Shown here piece by piece: positions 34,683-43,249 of a stretch of DNA of 64,000 bases (its first letter is position 1; each line of letters starts with the position of its first letter). Below the pieces are notes generated by a model that did not search any database, had not been told where the DNA came from, and worked only from the letters and a program-made list of their open reading frames with translations. Origin of the DNA: Paenibacillus vietnamensis. Lineage in GTDB: Bacteria > Bacillota > Bacilli > Paenibacillales > Paenibacillaceae. The stretch spans positions 1 to 64,000 of the forward strand of contig NZ_JAHMHW010000013.1 of assembly GCF_020169515.1 (NCBI RefSeq), given 5' to 3'. The position numbers and the translations under genes were made by a program.

Positions 34683-36206
34683 ATGAAATATGTATCCAAT
34701 AAAATGGCGGCGCTTGCGATTGCCGCAGCAATCGGAGCTTCGGCGGTAACGGGGGTGCCGGCGGACGGCTGGGCAAGCGCCGCGGCCCGGACGGCTGCCG
34801 CTTCGGCGGGCTTCGCCGATCTGGGAGATGCGGGCAGCCACGCGGCGGCGATCGAAGCGCTTGCGAAGCTGGGCATTATGAACGGTTACGAGAATGGAAC
34901 GGTGAAGCCGAACGCACCGGTCTCGCGCGCCGAGCTCGCCAAGCTGGTCGTGAAGGCTTTGGGCTTGACGCCTGCCCAGGAAGCGCCGGATGAGATTACG
35001 GACCTGGATCCGGATAAATGGTATTTCGGTTATATGGCGGTACTGGCGAATTCGGGCATCATGCTGCCTGAAGACGGAAAGCTGAAGCCGAATGCAAGGG
35101 TGACGGCGGACGAGCTGGCGGACGTAATCGCCAAGGCTTTGAAGCGGGACATCGCCTCCGTCAAGTACTGGGTGGACCATGCAGCGGCCAAACCGCAGCA
35201 CGTGACGCGGGGCGAGCTGGCGGGCTTGATTGTGACGGCCCGTCAGGCTAAACCGTCGGCCGATGCGGTGCCCGTAAAGGTAAAAGCGCTCAATACCATT
35301 ACGCTGGAAGTGACCTTCTCCGCGCCGCTGACGGCGGAAGATGCGGCCCTTGATCAGGCTCAGAAGCAGTTCGTTTTTGACGGCGGACTTCGGATGCTGA
35401 ACGTGCCGCAGCTCAAAACAGGCTCGATCGCAACGTACATCGTGCCGACAACGCCGCAAAAGGACGGGAATTTTTACACGTTGACCTACAAAGGCGAAGC
35501 GGAGGGCTCGTTTACCGGCAGCGGCGAGAAGCTTGAAATGAGCAGCGCCGGCCAAGTCGCGTACGATACGTTCGAAATCGTATCCGAGCTTAGCAAAGGG
35601 GTTACGGATTACGGTAACGTCATTTCCGCCTACTCGGCCGGACGCGCCGGGCTTGCGTTTATTTTGGACGAGAACAACAGCTATAACGGCCAAACCTACG
35701 AGATCCTCTCTTCCATGCGCTCGAAGGAGGTTACGATTACGCCGGAGGGCGGCGAGCCGATGACGGCCGCTTACGTCATGTTTACTCAGGCGACGGACGG
35801 CCGCCAAGCGCCGAAGTTCCGTCTGCCGGCAGGGAAGACGCTCGAGCCGGGCGTTAAATATACGGTAACGTCGGCGTGGGCGAATGTGGCGGACGCATCG
35901 TTCGTCGCCGAAGCGAAGGCTCCTCTTCAAATTGCTTCGGCTAAGGCGCTGAGTGAAGCTTCCATCTCCGTCACGCTGAGCGAGGATCCGAAAGATGAGC
36001 TGTTCGCGATGCGCGGCGTCGTGCTTACGGCTCCGGACGGCAGCAAGTTTGAAGCGACGTACAAGCTGACTTCGCGCAAGGGAGCGACTGGGGTATTCGA
36101 GCTTGCGAACGGAGCTAAGCTAGTCCCGGGCATCATCTATCAGCTTAGTCCGGCCGGCCTATGGGCTGCCGGCGATACGATCACGGTTGAATGGTCTGCC
36201 GAATAA
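34683..36206 (+). CDS. Secreted S-layer homology (SLH) domain protein
   Basis: A 507-aa surface protein with a signal peptide (KYVSNKMAALAIAAAIGASA...), two clear SLH domains (about residues 42-90 and 102-150; LGIMNGYENGTVKPNAPVSR and SGIMLPEDGKLKPNARVT) and a third degenerate one, then about 320 residues of beta-rich repeats with Ig-like character (VKALNTITLEVTFSAPLT). SLH domains anchor proteins to pyruvylated wall polymers. ATG 34683 is 8 nt after GAGGAGG, while ATG 34677 is too close. Located after an OmpR-type two-component pair and closed by a terminator. Confidence 0.9.
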   Translation: MKYVSNKMAALAIAAAIGASAVTGVPADGWASAAARTAAASAGFADLGDAGSHAAAIEALAKLGIMNGYENGTVKPNAPVSRAELAKLVVKALGLTPAQEAPDEITDLDPDKWYFGYMAVLANSGIMLPEDGKLKPNARVTADELADVIAKALKRDIASVKYWVDHAAAKPQHVTRGELAGLIVTARQAKPSADAVPVKVKALNTITLEVTFSAPLTAEDAALDQAQKQFVFDGGLRMLNVPQLKTGSIATYIVPTTPQKDGNFYTLTYKGEAEGSFTGSGEKLEMSSAGQVAYDTFEIVSELSKGVTDYGNVISAYSAGRAGLAFILDENNSYNGQTYEILSSMRSKEVTITPEGGEPMTAAYVMFTQATDGRQAPKFRLPAGKTLEPGVKYTVTSAWANVADASFVAEAKAPLQIASAKALSEASISVTLSEDPKDELFAMRGVVLTAPDGSKFEATYKLTSRKGATGVFELANGAKLVPGIIYQLSPAGLWAAGDTITVEWSAE

Positions 36207-36238
36207 CGGCCGGACCGTACAGTAAGCGCGGCAAGCGG

Positions 36239-36268
36239 CGGCCTCCTGAGGGAGGCCGTCTTCTTTTT
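36239..36268 (+). terminator. Intrinsic terminator after the SLH gene
   Basis: Perfect stem CGGCCTCC / GGAGGCCG, loop TGAG, then a T-rich tail. Confidence 0.9.
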
Positions 36269-36330
36269 TGTCCGGGTTTCGCATAAGAATGGAAAGAGAA
36301 GCGGACAGGATGCGGCAGGAGGGGATGGAT

Positions 36331-37491
36331 TTGGCAAAATGGGGCAGGAAGGGCTGGCGCTTTCGGCCGTTTGGCGGCAGCCGGATGCAGTTTTGGTCAG
36401 GCCGTCCGTTTTCCAGAGTGAAGTCTGTGCAGTGGGGGAGCCGGGGAAGCTCACAGTCCTCGGGCTCCGCTCCGAAGAAATGGGGAAGCGGCTCCGGGTC
36501 TTCCGTCTTTAAGCTTGGGGCACGGCCGGCGTCGGGGAAGGTAAAATGGGGCTCCCGCCGTACGGCGCGGCCGCTGTTCGGCGGAGGCGGGGGCGGAGGA
36601 AGCGGAAACGGCTCCGCCTGGGGCGGACGGCCCGCAAGGCCGCGTATCAGGCGCCGTACGTTTGTCATTATCGCGTTAATCGCGTTTATGTTCTTCGGTG
36701 TGCAGTCCTTCGTTTACGTGGAGCGGAATTTGCGGCCGCCGCTAATGAATGTCGCCAAAGTCAGGGTGAAGCAGATCGCGACGCAGGCCATTAATAAAGC
36801 GATTACCGATCAGGTGGCGAAAAACTCGAATTCCGAGAAGCTTATTGACTGGAAAATGAACGGCGACGGCAAAATTTCCGGCTTCATGCTGAACTACGCC
36901 GAGCATATGAACATTACCTCGCAGACGATCGATACGGTGCAGACGACCTTGAGCGAAATGAAGCATATACCGGAATATATTCCGATCGGCCATGCGCTCA
37001 ACAGCGCGATCATTTCCTCGTTCGGCCCGCGCGTGCCGGTCAAATTCGAGCCGGTCGGCGCGGTGAAGGTCGATTTGAGCACCCGCCAGCGGGATGCCGG
37101 CATCAACATGATTTTAGTGGAGGTGTATATCCGCATTATAGCGGAGGTGGCGATCATTATTCCGTTCGATACCGAGCCGGAGCTGGTGGAGACGGATATT
37201 CCGATTTCTTATCTTCTCGTCGTCGGCGACGTGCCGATGTATTACTATGACAATACCGGTAAGCCGGTCGGAGAATCCGCGGCGCAGGCGCCTAACATTT
37301 CGGTTCCACTCGGCAAGGGGGGAGAAGGGGTGACGTCGAGCCCGGACAGCGGAAGCGATACGGAAGAGGACGGCTCGCCATCCGGCAGCCATGACGCAGG
37401 CGGTTCGTCCGAAACGGGCGGCGACGGAGAAGCGGGCGGGCAAGCCGAGCCGGATGCGGCGGGCAACGGCGGAGGCGGATCCGCCGAATAA
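36331..37491 (+). CDS. yunB: Sporulation protein YunB, with long N- and C-terminal extensions
   Basis: About 386 aa from TTG 36331, which lies 6 nt after AGGAGGGG; ATG 36325 and 36310 are alternatives. The YunB core (about residues 135-325) follows a TM segment (FVIIALIAFMFFGVQSFVYV, about 111-130) and includes MNVAKVRVKQIATQAINKAI. B. subtilis YunB is about 254 aa; here a basic, Gly/Ser-rich N-terminal tract of some 110 residues and an acidic Gly/Ser tail of about 55 are added. YunB is a sigma-E-dependent protein needed for normal sporulation. The next conserved gene is a lytH-like peptidase, matching B. subtilis gene order. Confidence 0.88.
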   Translation: MAKWGRKGWRFRPFGGSRMQFWSGRPFSRVKSVQWGSRGSSQSSGSAPKKWGSGSGSSVFKLGARPASGKVKWGSRRTARPLFGGGGGGGSGNGSAWGGRPARPRIRRRTFVIIALIAFMFFGVQSFVYVERNLRPPLMNVAKVRVKQIATQAINKAITDQVAKNSNSEKLIDWKMNGDGKISGFMLNYAEHMNITSQTIDTVQTTLSEMKHIPEYIPIGHALNSAIISSFGPRVPVKFEPVGAVKVDLSTRQRDAGINMILVEVYIRIIAEVAIIIPFDTEPELVETDIPISYLLVVGDVPMYYYDNTGKPVGESAAQAPNISVPLGKGGEGVTSSPDSGSDTEEDGSPSGSHDAGGSSETGGDGEAGGQAEPDAAGNGGGGSAE

Positions 37492-37498
37492 AACGCGA

Positions 37499-37547
37499 AA
37501 ACGACTTTACCGGTTTCCCTTGCAGGGGAAGGATAAAGTCGTTTTTT
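37499..37547. terminator. Intrinsic terminator after yunB
   Basis: Stem AAACGACTTTA(T)CC / GGATAAAGTCGTTTTTT. The A-run/T-run pair could act in both directions. Confidence 0.88.
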
Positions 37548-37569
37548 CCTTAAAATATAAGAAAGTATA

Positions 37570-37920
37570 AATTTCACTTTATACTTGACTTATATTTTAT
37601 CGCGAAACGAGCTTTTGCCGCCAAAGGACGGCGTCAGCCGTTTACGCTTGGGCAGCTCGCTTGTTTGAGTAACATCTGACTTTCGAGTAACTGTATTTGA
37701 TGTCTTTATTTTTTGCGAATCGACCTGTCCAAATCGAATTACGGGATTTACTACAGCTAATTTGGCTATTTCGCTCTCACTCTTACGATCACTGTAATTT
37801 ACATGTACAAAATCCATCTATATTGTGGTGAAGCGAAATACTGCAGGATTTAGATACATGAAATCCATTTATGCAAAAACGCTTGGCGTGCTTCTTATTG
37901 CGATGCTAATGGTTCTTTGA
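37570..37920. repeat. Gene-free region with AT-rich repeats shared with 30512-30923
   Basis: TTTTATCGCGAAACGAGCTTTT (37595-37616) and GCGTCAGCCGTTTACGCTTG (from 37631) match the copies at 30546 and 30624 with few changes. GGATTTAGATACATGAAATC (from 37846) is the inverse complement of 30736-30760. The stretch is AT-rich relative to the genes and shows no ribosome site with a credible frame. Confidence 0.65.
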
Positions 37921-38970
37921 TTATTTCTTCGAGCGCTTCTTCGCCCGCTCGGTTTGCTCCCACTTGCGGAGCATCGGATACGGGTCAAAAGCCCATTCGA
38001 TCATCCCGCGGTCGCTGTAAACCCCGTAATGCAGGTGGGGCGGGAATTTTCCTTGTGTACCCGGCTTCCCGTAGCCTGAGCTGCCGACCCAGCCGACGAC
38101 TTGCCCCGGCTTGACGACGTCGCCGACGCCGATCGCTTTGTCGAAGCCGGACAGATGTGCGTAATAGTGATAGTGGTTGTTCAAATCGCGAATGCCGATT
38201 CTCCAGCCGCCGAACGGGTTCCAGCCTTTGATCTCCACGATCCCGTAGCAGGTGCTTCTAACCGGAACGCCATGCGCCGCGAAAATATCCGTGCCTTCAT
38301 GGCTGCGCCTGCCGCCCCAGCCGCGTCCGGCCCCCCACGTATCACGGTAGGAGTAGTTGGCGCCAAGCGGCACCGGGAAGGCATGCTCGAACAGGTCAAG
38401 CTGCCCGAATGCGGAATAAATCCGCGAAAATTGCTGAATGCGCTGCACGGAGCGGCTGCTTTGGTAATACTCCCATAGGCCGATGGAGAAGTCTTCATCC
38501 GTGCTGCCGTAGGAGGAGATCCGGTTCACAAGCGAATAAAGCAGGTCGAAGTCGTTCTTCCGATCCGCTTGTCCGTTGCCGTCGCCGTCCCGTCCCATGC
38601 CGTTGAACCATCGGATCGATACAGGGGCGCTGTCCTCGACATCCGGGTTCAGAATGCCGGCCCATTGCTCCTGTTCGATGAATACGCCGACAGTGCTGCC
38701 CAGCATCGGCCGCGCTTTCGGCTTGACCTTGGACATCGTGCGCTCGTATTGATCGACGGCGGCGATCCAATGCCACGGAACCTGCGTTACGATGCTCAGC
38801 TTGTCGTACAGCTCCCTTCGCTGATCGAACGGATTTGGTGCGGCAGCCTGAGCTTTGACCGCTTCCTTCCGCTGAATCGGGGCAGGGGAGGCGGCCGCAG
38901 AGCCGAGCGGCTGGATGAATAGAAGTGAAGCCGCGGTTAATGCAGCGGTTAGCGGAATGGTCAATTTCAA
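37921..38970 (-). CDS. lytH: M23-family peptidase, LytH-like (spore cortex L-Ala-D-Glu endopeptidase)
   Basis: A 349-aa secreted zinc peptidase with a signal peptide (LKLTIPLTAALTAASLLF...) and an N-terminal region of about 150 residues (VPWHWIAAVDQYERT). The C-terminal LytM domain carries zinc ligands in SHEGTDIFAAHG (His, Asp) and PPHLHYGVY (HxH). TTG 38970 is 8 nt after GAAAGGG. B. subtilis lytH (yunA) lies between yunB and lipA (yutB), exactly as here, so orthology is well supported. LytH trims peptides to single L-Ala side chains in the spore cortex. Confidence 0.82.
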   Translation of the reverse strand: MKLTIPLTAALTAASLLFIQPLGSAAASPAPIQRKEAVKAQAAAPNPFDQRRELYDKLSIVTQVPWHWIAAVDQYERTMSKVKPKARPMLGSTVGVFIEQEQWAGILNPDVEDSAPVSIRWFNGMGRDGDGNGQADRKNDFDLLYSLVNRISSYGSTDEDFSIGLWEYYQSSRSVQRIQQFSRIYSAFGQLDLFEHAFPVPLGANYSYRDTWGAGRGWGGRRSHEGTDIFAAHGVPVRSTCYGIVEIKGWNPFGGWRIGIRDLNNHYHYYAHLSGFDKAIGVGDVVKPGQVVGWVGSSGYGKPGTQGKFPPHLHYGVYSDRGMIEWAFDPYPMLRKWEQTERAKKRSKK

Positions 38971-39023
38971 TCGTCTCACCCTTTCAAAAGCATGACGGTT
39001 ATAACGATATGTTTCGCATATCA

Positions 39024-39051
39024 TTGGTTTTTATTCGAAATCTGTTATAAT
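39024..39051 (+). promoter_or_regulatory. Candidate sigma-A promoter of lipA
   Basis: TTGGTT (39024-39029), a 16-bp spacer and a perfect TATAAT (39046-39051), about 45 bp before the lipA start. Confidence 0.6.
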
Positions 39052-39102
39052 AAACCCATGAGTTTCGGACTTATAAATGACTGTGAAAGCAGGTAATGCC
39101 TT

Positions 39103-40047
39103 GTGAAACAGAAGGAAACGCTGAAAAAGCCGGACTGGCTTCGCATAAGGTTGGCAACAGACGGCAATTATGCCGAAATTAAGGAGATGATGCGCTCCAA
39201 AACCTTGCATACGGTATGCGAGGAAGCGCGTTGTCCGAATATTTACGAATGCTGGTCGAACCGTACGGCCACGTTTATGATTTTGGGCGATATTTGCACC
39301 CGCGCCTGCCGCTTCTGCGCGGTTAAGACGGGCATGCCGACGGAGCTGGATCTGGGCGAGCCGGAGCGCGTAGCCGAGGCTGCCGAGCAGATGAATTTGC
39401 AGCACTGCGTCGTTACGTCGGTTGCCCGCGACGATCTGAAGGACGGAGGAGCCTCCATATTTGCGGCTACGATCAAAGCGATCCGCAAGCGGATGCCGTT
39501 TTGCCGCGTAGAGGTGCTGATTCCCGACTTTCTCGGCAACAGAGATTCCTTGCAAATCGTAATGGATGCCAATCCGGATATATTGAACCATAACGTCGAA
39601 ACGGTGGAGCGCTTATCCGACCGCGTCCGCGCGCGCGCCAAATACCGCCGTACGATAGAGCTGCTCGCCCGGGCAAAAGAGATGAAGCCGAAAATTCCGA
39701 CGAAGTCGAGCATCATGCTTGGCGTTGGCGAAGAATGGGATGAAATTTTGCAAACGATGGATGATTTGCGTGCCGTTGACGTAAACATATTGACGTTGGG
39801 CCAATATTTGCAGCCGACGCCGAAGCATATGCCTATCTCCCGTTATGTGCATCCCGACGAATTCGCCAAGCTGAAGGAAGAAGGCTTGAAGCGCGGCTTC
39901 AGACACGTGGAATCCGCGCCGCTGGTCCGCAGCTCTTATCATGCGCACGAACAAACCGACTCCGCGAATGCGGCTATCACAGCTGAACCTGTACCAATGG
40001 ATTTTGAACGCGGGATGTCCTCCGGAGCTTGCTCGAGCGGCATCTAA
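39103..40047 (+). CDS. lipA: Lipoyl synthase
   Basis: A 314-aa radical-SAM enzyme that inserts two sulfur atoms into octanoyl groups on lipoyl domains. The auxiliary cluster ligands CEEARCPNIYEC (about residues 39-50) and the radical-SAM CTRACRFC (about 65-72) are present, and the C-terminal RSSYHA (about 283) carries the serine ligand of the auxiliary cluster. The start GTG 39103 fits the family length. Downstream yutD follows after 25 bp, as in Bacillus. Confidence 0.96.
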   Translation: MKQKETLKKPDWLRIRLATDGNYAEIKEMMRSKTLHTVCEEARCPNIYECWSNRTATFMILGDICTRACRFCAVKTGMPTELDLGEPERVAEAAEQMNLQHCVVTSVARDDLKDGGASIFAATIKAIRKRMPFCRVEVLIPDFLGNRDSLQIVMDANPDILNHNVETVERLSDRVRARAKYRRTIELLARAKEMKPKIPTKSSIMLGVGEEWDEILQTMDDLRAVDVNILTLGQYLQPTPKHMPISRYVHPDEFAKLKEEGLKRGFRHVESAPLVRSSYHAHEQTDSANAAITAEPVPMDFERGMSSGACSSGI

Positions 40048-40072
40048 CCGACGCGTAGATGAGGTGGAGAAC

Positions 40073-40843
40073 ATGGCATTGATTCACATCGCCGGCAAAT
40101 CTTACGAAATTTTGCATGAGAACCGGAACGGCTGGAACGCTGAGGCATTTCGCGACCGATACAGCGAGGTGCTTGAGCGGTACGATTACATTGTCGGCGA
40201 TTGGGGCTACAATCAGCTGAGACTGAAAGGCTTTTTCCGCGACAATCATCAGAAGGCAACCAAGGACAGCAATTTTTCCGGCATGTCGGACTATATTAAC
40301 GAATATTGCAATTTCGGCTGCGCTTATTTCATTCTTGAGAAGACGGTCAGCACGAAGAAGGAACCCGAGGACTACGATCTGGACGGCGATGAAGGGCGAC
40401 CGCGGCTGCAGGCAGCCGATCTTCGCGCGGCGGTAGAGGCTTCGTCGTATACGGAGACAGCCGATGCAGGAGAGACGGCCCGTGAAGAGGTTGCGAGCGC
40501 GCGAGAAGGAAGCGCGGCTGCGCATCCGGAGCGAAGTCACCGTACTCACCGCAGCGATCAGCGGCATGGCGGTTCGAACCGCCGCGGCGGAGAGGGCCGC
40601 AAGAGCCAGGATTCCGGCAGCGGCGGTGAAGATGCCCGCGGCAGCGAGAAGCATGCCGGCGGAGACCAGCGCAGCGAGCATCGCAGCGGCAAGCGCGAAG
40701 GAAGCCAGCAGCACCGCAGCGGCAAAGGCTACCGCGGAGGAGATAACCGGAACAAGAAGCCGTTCCGGCTTGCGTCGAACGAGGCGGCCGCGGCTTCGGC
40801 CGTCGCGCAGGCCCCTGCGAAAAGAGACACCGAACGCTCCTGA
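40073..40843 (+). CDS. yutD: YutD-family protein with Arg/Gly/Ser-rich C-terminal extension
   Basis: A 256-aa protein. Residues 1-100 are the YutD/DUF1027 domain (IHIAGKSYEIL, GDWGYNQLRLKGF, YINEYCNFGCAYFILEK), about the full length of the Bacillus protein (roughly 100 aa). From about 120 to the end is a low-complexity tail rich in Arg, Gly, Ser and His (RSHRTHRSDQRHGGSNRRGG), likely disordered and nucleic-acid binding. ATG 40073 follows GAGGTGGAG. Function of YutD unknown; cotranscribed with lipA and closed by a bidirectional terminator. Confidence 0.88.
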   Translation: MALIHIAGKSYEILHENRNGWNAEAFRDRYSEVLERYDYIVGDWGYNQLRLKGFFRDNHQKATKDSNFSGMSDYINEYCNFGCAYFILEKTVSTKKEPEDYDLDGDEGRPRLQAADLRAAVEASSYTETADAGETAREEVASAREGSAAAHPERSHRTHRSDQRHGGSNRRGGEGRKSQDSGSGGEDARGSEKHAGGDQRSEHRSGKREGSQQHRSGKGYRGGDNRNKKPFRLASNEAAAASAVAQAPAKRDTERS

Positions 40844-40866
40844 CGGGCGGACGGTGTCTCTTTTTT
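40822..40866. terminator. Bidirectional terminator between yutD and nadK
   Basis: Stem AAGAGACACCG / CGGTGTCTCTT with T-run on the plus strand and an A-rich start for the minus strand. It lies between convergent genes and overlaps the yutD stop. Confidence 0.85.
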
Positions 40867-40877
40867 ATAATTATTTT

Positions 40878-41675
40878 TTACTGGGTCTCGTAGCCAAGGA
40901 AGGCTTCCCTCACCCGGTTCCAGAACGTAAACGGCCGGTAGCGTGCAAAACTGACTTTGCGGCTGGATACGCTGCAGCGTATTGAACGGATGTCGGTATG
41001 CATCGTGCTGAGGTGGTCGACGGTGAGCTGAATCCGCTGCTGCTTCTTTGAGAGAATGTCGCAGTGATGATGCTGCGGCAGCAGCACCGAGGAGCCGAGC
41101 GTCCGGAACACGCGGTTGTTGATCGACGCGATTTCCGCTATTTGAAGCGATTCGATGGACGGATGCACGATGGCCCCTCCTACGCTCTTGTTGTAGGCGG
41201 TGCTTCCGGATGGGGTGGAAATGACGATTCCGTCTCCGCGGAACATTTCGAACAGCTCGTCATTCACGTTAATCTGAGCGACGAGCGTCCCGTCTACGCC
41301 TTTCAGCGTAAATTCGTTCAATGACAAATAATGGCGGCTTTCCGTCTCGGTTTCAAGCTCGATTTCCGCCAGCGGGTATCTTACGATTCTGGGCGCTTCG
41401 GTCCCCATCATGCCGACGAGCTCCTCCAGCTCGTCCGCCTGCCAGTCGGCGTAGAAGCCGAGATGGCCGGTATGGATGCCGATAAACGCAACATTGGTAA
41501 TTTGGTCCACATACTTATGGAAAGCCTGCAGCAGCGTGCCGTCCCCCCCAATGGAAATGACGAACTCCGGCGTTTCTTCATTCCGGATGAAGCAGCGCTC
41601 CGCAGCCAGCTGGTGAAACTTCTCCGCAAGCGATTTGGATAACGAATCGCCGCGGTCGATAACCGCATATTTCAA
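40878..41675 (-). CDS. nadK: NAD kinase
   Basis: A 265-aa NAD kinase that makes NADP from NAD and ATP. The GGDGTLLQAFH motif is at about residues 48-58, and NEFTLKGVDGT and DGIVISTPSGSTAYNKSVGG (about 150-169) are the conserved NAD/ATP segments. TTG 41675 follows AAGGAGA by 7 nt and matches the Bacillus-type N terminus. Convergent with lipA-yutD. Followed on the same strand by ylbJ upstream at a 92-bp distance. Confidence 0.95.
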   Translation of the reverse strand: MKYAVIDRGDSLSKSLAEKFHQLAAERCFIRNEETPEFVISIGGDGTLLQAFHKYVDQITNVAFIGIHTGHLGFYADWQADELEELVGMMGTEAPRIVRYPLAEIELETETESRHYLSLNEFTLKGVDGTLVAQINVNDELFEMFRGDGIVISTPSGSTAYNKSVGGAIVHPSIESLQIAEIASINNRVFRTLGSSVLLPQHHHCDILSKKQQRIQLTVDHLSTMHTDIRSIRCSVSSRKVSFARYRPFTFWNRVREAFLGYETQ

Positions 41676-41766
41676 GGGAAATCTCCTTCCGAACTCTTTG
41701 TAGTTAAGATTTTATCGGAAATCCGCCGGGAATTCAATGAGAGGCCGCCGCGGTTTCGGCCCCCGT

Positions 41767-42849
41767 TCATGCTTCCGGCCCGAGCCAGCCCCACAGCGCA
41801 TAGACGAGGGCTAAGGCGATAAAGCTGTGCAGCAGTCTTGCGAGAAAAAAAGGCTTGTAGCGCAAATCCGTGCGGCTGAGCAGGCTTGCGACCTGAGCGT
41901 GGACGGACAGCCCACCCCAAGACAGCACCCAGGCGGCGATTGCGGCTTGATGCATAAGACCGGTTCCGGCCGTGCCGGCAGCCCGGGAGCCGAGCGTCAC
42001 CTCGAACAAGCCGAAAATACTCGCATCGGCAAGCGGCTTAGGCATTCCGACCAGGCCGAACAGGTAACGCAGCGCTTCCGAGAGCGCTTCGACGATGCCG
42101 GCATGCGTCAGCATTTCCATAACGACGGAGAAAAAGACGACCAGCCCGCCGACGACGATCATGAGCCGGAGCGCCGATTGGACGGAATCCTGAAGCAACC
42201 TGCCGAGATCTCTGCCGTCCAGCAGCCGCGCATCGTGCATGGCTTGGATCGCTTCGGCCAGCCGCGAGCGGCGTCTTATTCCGTGAAGCCTGTCTTCGCC
42301 GGCATGCTTCCCTTCGTCGGTATGCGGCGCGCGTCGGTCGTGAAAGCGCATGAGAAGGCCGATAAGAAAGCCGCCTCCGTAATGGGCCGCAGCAAGCACG
42401 GGCGCGAGCGCCGCGTTTTGGAAAAAACCGACCGACACGGCGCCGATCAGGAAAATCGGATCGGACGTCGTCGTAAAAGCGACCAGCCTCTCCCCCTCGG
42501 CCCGGTTCACGAGCCTTTGTTCCCAGAGCTGGGACGTAAGCCTCGCCCCGACCGGGTAACCGGAGATGTAGCCCATCGTAACGACGAAGCCGCCGATGCC
42601 GGGGAGACGGAACAGGGGGCGCATAAGCGGGTCCAGCAGCTTGCCGAAAAAATGGACGATGCCGAAGCCGAGCAGCAGTTCGGATATGACGAAGAACGGA
42701 AACAGGGCGGGAAACAGCACCTCCCACCAGATTGAAAGCCCCCGCAAAGAGGAATTCAGCGTTTCCGCGGGATAGACAGCCATCAGCAGAACGATGAACA
42801 CCGCTCCAATGGCGGTGACGCTTAAAGGGTGAATGAATGCGCGAAGCAC
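41767..42849 (-). CDS. ylbJ: Sporulation integral membrane protein YlbJ
   Basis: A 360-aa polytopic membrane protein with two nucleoside-recognition/Gate-type domains: LFPFFVISELLLGFG, the GYISGYPVGARLTSQL segment near residue 100, and a second repeat near 225-300 (VVGGLVVFFSVVMEML). YlbJ is a sigma-E-dependent protein needed for spore cortex formation. GTG 42849 has GGAAGGAGG 7 nt upstream; TTG 42879 is an alternative. About 408 aa in B. subtilis, so slightly short here. A pantetheine or nucleoside transport role is not evident. Confidence 0.88.
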   Translation of the reverse strand: MLRAFIHPLSVTAIGAVFIVLLMAVYPAETLNSSLRGLSIWWEVLFPALFPFFVISELLLGFGIVHFFGKLLDPLMRPLFRLPGIGGFVVTMGYISGYPVGARLTSQLWEQRLVNRAEGERLVAFTTTSDPIFLIGAVSVGFFQNAALAPVLAAAHYGGGFLIGLLMRFHDRRAPHTDEGKHAGEDRLHGIRRRSRLAEAIQAMHDARLLDGRDLGRLLQDSVQSALRLMIVVGGLVVFFSVVMEMLTHAGIVEALSEALRYLFGLVGMPKPLADASIFGLFEVTLGSRAAGTAGTGLMHQAAIAAWVLSWGGLSVHAQVASLLSRTDLRYKPFFLARLLHSFIALALVYALWGWLGPEA

Positions 42850-42973
42850 ATAAGCCGCCTCCTTCCGCCTAAGGTACAACTCCTTCTAATCTGTTATATG
42901 TACGAACCGGGTCGTCCATCACCGGACGGGCCAAGTAAAGTTGAACAAGCCTAAAAGAAAACGGTTACAAAAA

Positions 42974-43005
42974 TTGCTGAATTCCTGATTTTTTTATGGT
43001 ACAAT
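42974..43005 (+). promoter_or_regulatory. Extended -10 promoter of the 30-codon gene
   Basis: TGGTACAAT (43005 end) is an extended -10 with 5 of 6 matches to TATAAT; TTGCTG at 42974-42979 is a possible but widely spaced -35 (20 bp). Confidence 0.5.
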
Positions 43006-43037
43006 GGGATTACCTTTAAACGGTTGGAGTGATGATC

Positions 43038-43130
43038 ATGAGTATAATCGCTGGCATTCTGGTATGCGCCTTTGTCTATGTCATTCGAGAATCTCTTTCG
43101 GCACCCGGTGAAGAGGATTATGAAGGATAG
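43038..43130 (+). CDS. 30-aa putative membrane microprotein
   Basis: ATG 43038 follows GGAG by 9 nt and opens a 30-codon frame, MSIIAGILVCAFVYVIRESL and then an acidic tail ending EEDYEG. The first 16 residues form one hydrophobic helix. An extended -10 promoter lies 33 bp upstream and a terminator 27 bp downstream, so a monocistronic RNA of about 170 nt is expected. That full gene architecture argues against chance. Function is unknown; it may alternatively be a small RNA with a fortuitous frame. Confidence 0.6.
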   Translation: MSIIAGILVCAFVYVIRESLSAPGEEDYEG

Positions 43131-43156
43131 CAGGGGTAATAGTACAATATGACGAG

Positions 43157-43186
43157 GCTCGCATCCATCGCTGCGGGCTTTTTTTT
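43157..43186 (+). terminator. Intrinsic terminator of the microprotein gene
   Basis: Stem GCTCGCA / TGCGGGC with an 8-nt loop and eight T. Confidence 0.85.
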
Positions 43187-43209
43187 GTCCCTTCATAAAA
43201 AAATTGTGA

Positions 43210-43215
43210 TATAAT
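43210..43215 (+). promoter_or_regulatory. -10 element of the globin operon
   Basis: A perfect TATAAT lies 35 bp before the globin start. No good -35 could be seen because the terminator lies directly upstream. Confidence 0.45.
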
Positions 43216-43249
43216 ACTAAATACCTACACATTGGAGATGATCCTGACG

